A DNA stretch of 18,994 nt, taken from assembly GCA_015520475.1 (NCBI GenBank), contig WAQA01000226.1:1-18994 (forward strand), in the 5' to 3' direction. Source of the stretch: Candidatus Bathyarchaeota archaeon (GTDB lineage Archaea > Thermoproteota > Bathyarchaeia > Bathyarchaeales > WAQA01). Position 1 is the stretch's first letter, and every line of letters begins with the position of its first letter. The notes below the pieces were generated by a model. That model ran no database searches, had not been told where the DNA came from, and worked only from the letters and a program-made list of their open reading frames with translations. The position numbers were made by a program, and so were the translations under genes. Of this stretch, positions 14,384 through 18,994 are shown piece by piece.

Positions 14384-15247
14384 TTATCCTCTTCTTTTCT
14401 CTTCAATTATCCTCTCAAGATATTCCTTGCCCAGTCCAATCTCCTTCCATGCGTCTTCGTAGGGCCATATGTCCATGCTTAAGAATCCTCTATAGCCTAT
14501 TCTCCGTAAAGCTTGGATGAAAGGTTCAAAGTTATGTACTGATCCAGGCGGTAGATCCCTGTCCCAGTCACCATAATTATCATCTATATGGACATGGAAG
14601 AGTTTCTTCCTGAGCATCTCGGTAACCGTTGGAAGATGTTCTCTGGCTACGATTGCATGTCCAGTGTCAAGTAGCGCCCCTAAACTTTCAGAGTTCACTT
14701 CTTGTATAGCCCTTAATGTACTGTCGGCGTTATTAAGTATGTTTTCAGGTTTATATTCTAGAGCTATCTTCACCCCGTAGTCTTCAGCTACCTTGACGCA
14801 TCTTGAGATAGTATCTATGAAGTATCTCCATGCTTTCCAGTACTCCATCTTTAGGGGGATCGTTTCTGAACCTGGCCATACACCTAAATATTTACAGTTT
14901 AGATCCGATGCTGCTTTTGCTTCCCTCTCTATTCTCTTGACGATTTCGTCACGTACCTTATGGTCTGGGTTTGTGTATACTGGACCTGACCAGACATATA
15001 CGTTGTCATTGCAGCATATATTCGCCACTTCTAAGCGGAACCTTCCCACTTCATCTTTGATCCTTTCTATTCTGGAAGCCGGGAAATCATCTATATTCCA
15101 TATTACAAGTTCAACACCGTCAAATCCCATCTCTCCAATCCTTCTTATGGCGTCTTCGGTCTTCATTTTTAATCCACGTGTCTGGGATGGGCCGAATCCT
15201 GGTCTAGCAGCCTCAAAAGCCCACGTTAAAACGCTTAATTTGAACAT
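14384..15247 (-). CDS. Sugar phosphate isomerase/epimerase (xylose isomerase-like TIM barrel)
   Basis: A 287-residue protein of the AP-endonuclease-2/xylose-isomerase-like TIM-barrel family. It opens FKLSVLTWAFEA and shows MGFDGVELVIW, IALEYKPEN (metal glutamate), ALLDTGHA (metal aspartate), FHVHIDDNYGDWDRDLPPGSV (metal histidine and substrate loop) and FLSMDIW, where many relatives have a metal-binding glutamate instead of aspartate. Members isomerise or epimerise ketoses such as tagatose, fructose, allulose or xylulose. The strong minus-strand TATA box at 15286-15297 and GGGGATGATC before the ATG support the start. It follows the FGGY kinase on the same strand and converges with AOR at a distance of 5 bases. 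Substrate is unknown; context suggests interconversion of the ketose used by the kinase and aldolase. Confidence 0.88.
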   Translation of the reverse strand: MFKLSVLTWAFEAARPGFGPSQTRGLKMKTEDAIRRIGEMGFDGVELVIWNIDDFPASRIERIKDEVGRFRLEVANICCNDNVYVWSGPVYTNPDHKVRDEIVKRIEREAKAASDLNCKYLGVWPGSETIPLKMEYWKAWRYFIDTISRCVKVAEDYGVKIALEYKPENILNNADSTLRAIQEVNSESLGALLDTGHAIVAREHLPTVTEMLRKKLFHVHIDDNYGDWDRDLPPGSVHNFEPFIQALRRIGYRGFLSMDIWPYEDAWKEIGLGKEYLERIIEEKRRG

Positions 15248-15285
15248 TGCTGATCATCCCCAAAGTAGATATCAAGCGTTGTAGG

Positions 15286-15298
15286 TTATATAAAAAAC
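15286..15298 (-). promoter_or_regulatory. TATA box of the isomerase, fused to a T6 run after the kinase
   Basis: The minus-strand sequence TTTTTTATATAA combines a T6 stretch, suited to end the upstream kinase transcript, with a TATATAA box about 40 bases before the isomerase ATG. The isomerase can therefore be transcribed independently of the kinase. Confidence 0.55.
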
Positions 15299-15316
15299 TG
15301 TTGAGTTCAGGGCTAT

Positions 15317-16852
15317 CTAAAAATTAGAATCGTTAAATATTCCTTTAATTCTTTCATGTATCCTCTTATATGTGTTGTAGTATTCATCGTATGTGCGTCC
15401 AGCCTCTTCATCCGGCATGTATACTTTCCTCTCCCTATAAATCCTGTTGACTGCTTCTTCAGCGTCTTTGTATGCTCCTATCCCTATCGCGGCTAGTGCA
15501 GCGGCTCCAAGTGCCGCCGCCTCAGTTACGTCTGGAGCGACAACTCTTGTCTTTGTTATGTCAGCCTTCAATTTCAGCCAAAAATCTGATTTAGCCCCTC
15601 CACCGATAGCCCTTATCTCAGAGACTTCTATTCCATATTCCCTTATAGCCTCAATGTTTCTTCTGAGCTCATATGTTAATCCTTCCAGTATAGCGCGGAT
15701 AACTTCTCTTCTTCCATGTGCGAGGGTGAAGCCGATGAATGTGCCTTTCATCTTCCTATTGAAGGTTGGTGTTCCGCATCCTTCAAAGTATGGTAGAAGG
15801 AAGAGGCCTAATGATCCCTGAGAGGCTCCTGAAGCCTCTTCAGTTAGGATATCATATACGTCAACCCCTAACTTCTCAGCTTCTCTTCTCTCTTTATCTG
15901 CAAAATTATCCCTGAACCATCTTAAGATGACTCCTCCACTTGGATTAAATCCGAACATGAAGTATCTGTCTTTAATTACGTAGCAGTGGATAGCGAATCC
16001 CTGAGTTCTCATCTTCCTGTCCATTATAAGATTGTTCTGTACGGTGGCTACACATTCAACTGTTCCAGTTGCATCCATTAAAGGACCGCTTCCCGTTATT
16101 CCTGCTCCGAGGGCGCCGCATGGTTGATCATGTCCTCCTGTGATGATCAATGTTCCCTCTGCTAGTCCAGTTTCGTCGGCTGCTTCACCATTCAATTCGC
16201 CGATAACTTCTCCTGATGGATGTACCTCGGGAAGTAGATTCTCATCTATTCCCGCTGCTTCAAGGATGTCCTCTGCCCATCTCTTTCTTTTTATGTCGAA
16301 CATCATTGTACGTGTTGCAAGGGAGTAGTCTATTACTGGTCTGCCGCATAGCTTAAGGTTGATGTAGTCTTCCCAGCAGAGGAACATGTACGTTCTCTTA
16401 TATATTTCAGGTTCATTTTCACGTAACCATTTAATTTTTGGGAGGGTATAGATTGGCATGGATGACATCAATGGTTGACCGGTGATGCGGTAAATTTCAT
16501 CTGCGCCGAGGTTCTCCTCTAACCATCTGGTCTGCTCCTTTGCTCTTGCATCGAATGTTGTCATGCTCCAGTATAGCCAATTTCCATTCCTGTCTATTGG
16601 AATGAAGGCTTCTCCTAGGACGCTTGTGGATAACGCTTCTATCCTTCTCGGATTCACCTTTCCATTCTTAATGCTTGCTCTTATAGTCTCCCTGATTGCA
16701 TTCCAAACCTCATCTGGATTCAGCTCCGACCATTCAATCCTTCTATGATAAAGGTTATATTCTCTATAGGCGGATGAGACGATTCTACCTTCCAAATTGA
16801 AGATTACAGCTTTACATCCTGTTGTTCCGACGTCCAATCCCATCAGATACAT
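15317..16852 (-). CDS. FGGY-family carbohydrate kinase (xylulokinase-like)
   Basis: A 511-residue sugar kinase of the FGGY family. The N-terminal ATP-binding motif MGLDVGTTGCKAVIF, the TTFDARAKEQ segment near residue 100, catalytic D242 in GGHDQPCGALGAG, and the C-terminal GGGAKSDFWLKLKADIT (about 417-433) appear in the expected order, and length is typical. These enzymes phosphorylate ketoses or polyols such as xylulose, fuculose, rhamnulose, ribulose, gluconate or glycerol. Overall it reads most like the xylulose/gluconate branch, but subfamily cannot be assigned by eye. The start is ATG 16852 with GGAGAG just upstream. It lies ahead of the isomerase and faces the aldolase-AOR operon, and would supply the sugar phosphate that the aldolase cleaves. 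Confidence 0.92.
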   Translation of the reverse strand: MYLMGLDVGTTGCKAVIFNLEGRIVSSAYREYNLYHRRIEWSELNPDEVWNAIRETIRASIKNGKVNPRRIEALSTSVLGEAFIPIDRNGNWLYWSMTTFDARAKEQTRWLEENLGADEIYRITGQPLMSSMPIYTLPKIKWLRENEPEIYKRTYMFLCWEDYINLKLCGRPVIDYSLATRTMMFDIKRKRWAEDILEAAGIDENLLPEVHPSGEVIGELNGEAADETGLAEGTLIITGGHDQPCGALGAGITGSGPLMDATGTVECVATVQNNLIMDRKMRTQGFAIHCYVIKDRYFMFGFNPSGGVILRWFRDNFADKERREAEKLGVDVYDILTEEASGASQGSLGLFLLPYFEGCGTPTFNRKMKGTFIGFTLAHGRREVIRAILEGLTYELRRNIEAIREYGIEVSEIRAIGGGAKSDFWLKLKADITKTRVVAPDVTEAAALGAAALAAIGIGAYKDAEEAVNRIYRERKVYMPDEEAGRTYDEYYNTYKRIHERIKGIFNDSNF

Positions 16853-17096
16853 TCATGCTTCTCTCCACAATTCAAAGATTATCCTTCAGTCAAGAGATTA
16901 ATCTTTCCGTCTTAACTATGTGTTTAGGCGTTGTTTTTCCATTTGTAGGTTGTAGATCCTCTGAAATTGTAGATTCGCCTGTATATGTGGAGGGTTACGG
17001 TTAAACGTTGGAGACCTCCCTGCTTTATAGATGGAAGTTAATGAAATAACCTTATTAGGCTAGAAAACTATAAATTCAATATGGTTAAATATTGAT

Positions 17097-17107
17097 TAAT
17101 ATATAAG
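17097..17107 (+). promoter_or_regulatory. TATA box of the histone gene
   Basis: TTAATATATAA lies about 20-29 bases before the histone ATG, so initiation would fall close to or at the start codon; the mRNA may have a very short leader. A possible Shine-Dalgarno GGATGA lies at 17118-17123. Confidence 0.5.
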
Positions 17108-17125
17108 TTGAGGAAGGGATGAAAG

Positions 17126-17347
17126 ATGTCTGGTGGTGAATTAGCTATAGCTGCAATGCATAGATTATGCAAGAAGGCTGGGGCTGAGAGGGTTAGCGAG
17201 TCCGCGGCTATCGAACTTGCTAAGGTACTTGAGGATTTAGGGATAAGGATTGGTAGGGAAGCAATAGACTTTGCGGTGCATGCTGGAAGGAAGACTGTTA
17301 AGGCTGAAGATATAAGGATCGCCGCTAAGAAGATTCTAAGCAGATAA
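17126..17347 (+). CDS. Archaeal histone
   Basis: A 73-residue single histone-fold protein that wraps DNA as dimers and larger assemblies. It carries the hallmarks of archaeal histones: AIAAMHRLCKKAGAERVSESAA (first helix and loop), ELAKVLEDLG (long central helix), AVHAGRKTVKAEDI (second loop and DNA-contact RKT) and a basic tail IAAKKILSR. A short extension MSGG precedes the usual start. It has one cysteine (C15) in the first helix, where an isoleucine or similar is common in HMf-type proteins. No second histone gene lies in the window. The gene is monocistronic with its own TATA box. Confidence 0.95.
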   Translation: MSGGELAIAAMHRLCKKAGAERVSESAAIELAKVLEDLGIRIGREAIDFAVHAGRKTVKAEDIRIAAKKILSR

Positions 17348-17621
17348 TTTATTAGAAATTTGTTAAGCCCTACTAAAATCTACCAAAAAATAAATAATTT
17401 GTTACATGCTTAACTGCTAAACTAAGCCGGGCGTCTCCGGTTTGAATTAGACTAGATTTTCAATGATGTATACCTGGATAATCCTTACAATAATGTAACT
17501 CCGTCAACTGTAGATTCTATTGTTTAATGTGAAGGTGAACCTCTAATCCTTACGTGGATGTGATGGGGGAACGAGATAAATCAGGAGTCTTCCTTCAAAT
17601 CTGGAAGGGAACTCATAAAGA

Positions 17622-17631
17622 TTATAAATTT
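17622..17631 (+). promoter_or_regulatory. TATA box inside the extended frame of the APS-kinase-like gene
   Basis: TTATAAATTT lies about 60 bases before the preferred ATT start at 17689 and downstream of the first GTG/ATG codons (17554, 17563). Transcription from here would start near 17650 and could not include those upstream codons. Confidence 0.4.
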
Positions 17632-17688
17632 TCTCCTCTAAAACTGATCTATGTTCTCTCTTTCACTTGCCCGGAGAGGTGTAGAGAT

Positions 17689-18252
17689 ATTCCTCCAGAG
17701 AAAAGTTCTGGTTGGTGCGTCTGGATAACTGGTCTTCCAGGCAGCGGGAAATCTACAATCTCCCATCTGTTACAGAGGAGATTGAAGGATAAAAATATTG
17801 ATGCTCAGATAGTTTCTTCGGATATGCTCAGGAAGGTTATAACTCCAAATCCAAGATATACGGATGAGGAAAGAGAGATAGTTTATGGAGCCATAGTCTT
17901 CATCGCCAAGCTACTGACGGAGAATGGAGTTAATGTTATAATTGATGCCACTGCCAATCGTAGAAGGTATCGTGACAGAGCTAGAAGGGAAATCTCAAAG
18001 TTCATCGAGGCATATGTGAAGTGTCCACTAAACATATGTATTCAAAGAGAATCTAAGAGGAAGAGGCTTTATCATGCCCCTAAGGGCGTATATGAGAAGG
18101 CATTAACTGGGAAGAGTGGAACTGTTCCTGGAATAGGTGTTCCATACGAGGAACCTGAGAATCCGGAGGTAACGGTTGATTCTGAGAGGCTGAATCCGGA
18201 GGAGTGTGCGGAGAGAATACTTGAGGCTATATTATCTAGGTATGGCAGATGA
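17689..18252 (+). CDS. cysC: Adenylylsulfate (APS) kinase-like P-loop kinase
   Basis: CysC phosphorylates adenosine 5'-phosphosulfate to PAPS for sulfate assimilation or sulfation. Visible motifs are the Walker A GLPGSGKST just after WCVWITG, the VSSDMLRK region, YTDEEREIVYG, VIIDATANRRRYRDRAR, and the C-terminal PYEEPENPEV that is characteristic of APS kinases. In the longest frame (from GTG 17554) the P loop starts at residue 60, but APS kinases normally begin about 10 residues before this strand. The extra 45 codons contain a TATA box and look non-coding. GGAGAGGTG at 17673-17681 is followed seven bases later by ATT 17689, giving MPPEKSSGWCVW. If ATT is not used, the start would be GTG 17554 or ATG 17563. 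No ATP sulfurylase or PAPS reductase gene is nearby, so its route is open. Confidence 0.85.
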   Translation: MPPEKSSGWCVWITGLPGSGKSTISHLLQRRLKDKNIDAQIVSSDMLRKVITPNPRYTDEEREIVYGAIVFIAKLLTENGVNVIIDATANRRRYRDRARREISKFIEAYVKCPLNICIQRESKRKRLYHAPKGVYEKALTGKSGTVPGIGVPYEEPENPEVTVDSERLNPEECAERILEAILSRYGR

Positions 18253-18278
18253 ATCTTACCGGCGGAGATTAATAGTTC

Positions 18279-18914
18279 CTATATGCGTATGATGTATGGG
18301 TTATTTCTCCTCTCTTCTCCTATGGTTGATATGGGTCCATGTCCAGGATATAACTTCACATCATCAGATAGAACAAGCAGTTTCTCCCTAATAGACCTGA
18401 TTATCTCTCTATATGATGATCCAGGCAAGTCTGTTCTTCCAATGGAGCCGGCGAATAATGTGTCCCCTGAAAAGAGTATATTATCAATTAGGAGTGATAT
18501 GCTGCCTGATGTATGTCCAGGAGTATACATAACCTTAAAGGCTAACTCACCAATAGATATTGTTTCATCATCCTCTAAGCAATGCTCTGCCGGAGGCGAG
18601 TATACTCTTGCTCCAATCAACACCGAGAGGTTCTTTTCAGGATCAAGAATCATCTCAGCATCCTTTCTATGTATTAATATTTCTGCTCCGGTCTCCTCCT
18701 TAATTAGACTGTTACCTAATATATGGTCGAAGTGACCGTGCGTATTAATCACATACTTCAATTTAAGATTCATACTTTTCAGTTGATCTAGAATTATGCG
18801 GCCCTCAGCCGATGAGAACCCTGGATCTATCAGTACAGCCTCAAGTCTCTCTTCGCAGCCGACAACGTAGCAGTTCGTCTTCAACGGACCTACAGTATAC
18901 ATTTTTATAATCAT
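18279..18914 (-). CDS. Metallo-beta-lactamase-fold hydrolase, glyoxalase II-like
   Basis: A 211-residue MBL-fold protein of the hydroxyacylglutathione-hydrolase-like group. Motifs in order are VINTHGHFDHILGN (H59, H61, D63, H64), TPGHTSGS (H134), FSGDTLFAGSIGRTDLPG (D151) and LYPGHGP (H192), the full two-metal set. It probably hydrolyses a thioester; since archaea of this kind lack glutathione, the real substrate is unknown. The frame extends back to 18980, but the family-typical N terminus (MIIKMYTVGPLKTNCYVVG) begins at ATG 18914, preceded by GGATGA, with a minus-strand TATA-like stretch near 18955-18968. It converges on the APS kinase-like gene with 26 bases between stops. Confidence 0.9.
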   Translation of the reverse strand: MIIKMYTVGPLKTNCYVVGCEERLEAVLIDPGFSSAEGRIILDQLKSMNLKLKYVINTHGHFDHILGNSLIKEETGAEILIHRKDAEMILDPEKNLSVLIGARVYSPPAEHCLEDDETISIGELAFKVMYTPGHTSGSISLLIDNILFSGDTLFAGSIGRTDLPGSSYREIIRSIREKLLVLSDDVKLYPGHGPISTIGEERRNNPYIIRI

Positions 18915-18994
18915 TTCATCCGCCGTGGAGCAGTGAAGTACCACCAAAATATCCGAAAAATAAGATAAAAAGGTTAACACGGTAAGTTTATTAA

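Noticed and set aside
1..18994. Mobile element, defence island or CRISPR array
   Set aside because: No transposase, integrase, terminal inverted repeat pair, regularly spaced repeat or nuclease-type defence gene is visible; gene content is metabolic and housekeeping.

Overview
The window looks like a chromosomal segment of an archaeon, most likely an anaerobic, moderately low-GC member of the TACK group (Bathyarchaeia-like). That placement is inferred. What is seen: an archaeal histone, TATA boxes 20-50 bases before several starts, a tRNA interrupted by insertions, a Sulfolobus-type zinc ferredoxin, a tungsten aldehyde:ferredoxin oxidoreductase, a methanol:corrinoid methyltransferase and a core (folate-independent type) methionine synthase. 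No transposase, integrase, CRISPR array or rRNA is seen.

Layout. 1-430 holds the 3' end of a transaldolase-like gene. About 500 bases without a recognisable gene follow. 900-3560 is a redox and oxidative-stress cluster: rubrerythrin, a thioredoxin with CPWC active site, a thioredoxin reductase-like flavoprotein convergent with it, and a divergent PfpI/DJ-1 protein. 3720-4694 is a core methionine synthase whose conserved N terminus lies upstream of the first GTG. 4987-5101 is tRNA-Val(GAC) with a small intron and a second insertion. 5158-6473 carries a DUF99 protein and an UPF0173 metallo-hydrolase on the minus strand. 6537-9325 carries an unassigned radical SAM protein and a polytopic GT-C-like membrane protein on the plus strand. 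9418-10800 is mtaB with no corrinoid-protein partner beside it.

11211-16852 is the most coherent block: zinc ferredoxin (minus); class II sugar-phosphate aldolase and tungsten AOR as a tight plus-strand operon; and, converging on it, a TIM-barrel sugar isomerase/epimerase and an FGGY sugar kinase. Together they suggest a route in which a ketose is phosphorylated, cleaved to DHAP plus a short aldehyde (lactaldehyde or glycolaldehyde), and the aldehyde is oxidised by AOR with electrons passed to ferredoxin. The substrate cannot be read from the sequence. 17126-18914 holds the histone, an APS-kinase-like P-loop kinase and a glyoxalase II-like hydrolase.

Several genes start at non-ATG codons. 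TTG or GTG is supported by Shine-Dalgarno sequences for thioredoxin reductase, ferredoxin and mtaB. Three genes (DUF99, methionine synthase, APS kinase) seem to need CTG or ATT initiation, or contain a small indel, to make their conserved N termini. All calls come from reading the sequence; no database search was run.
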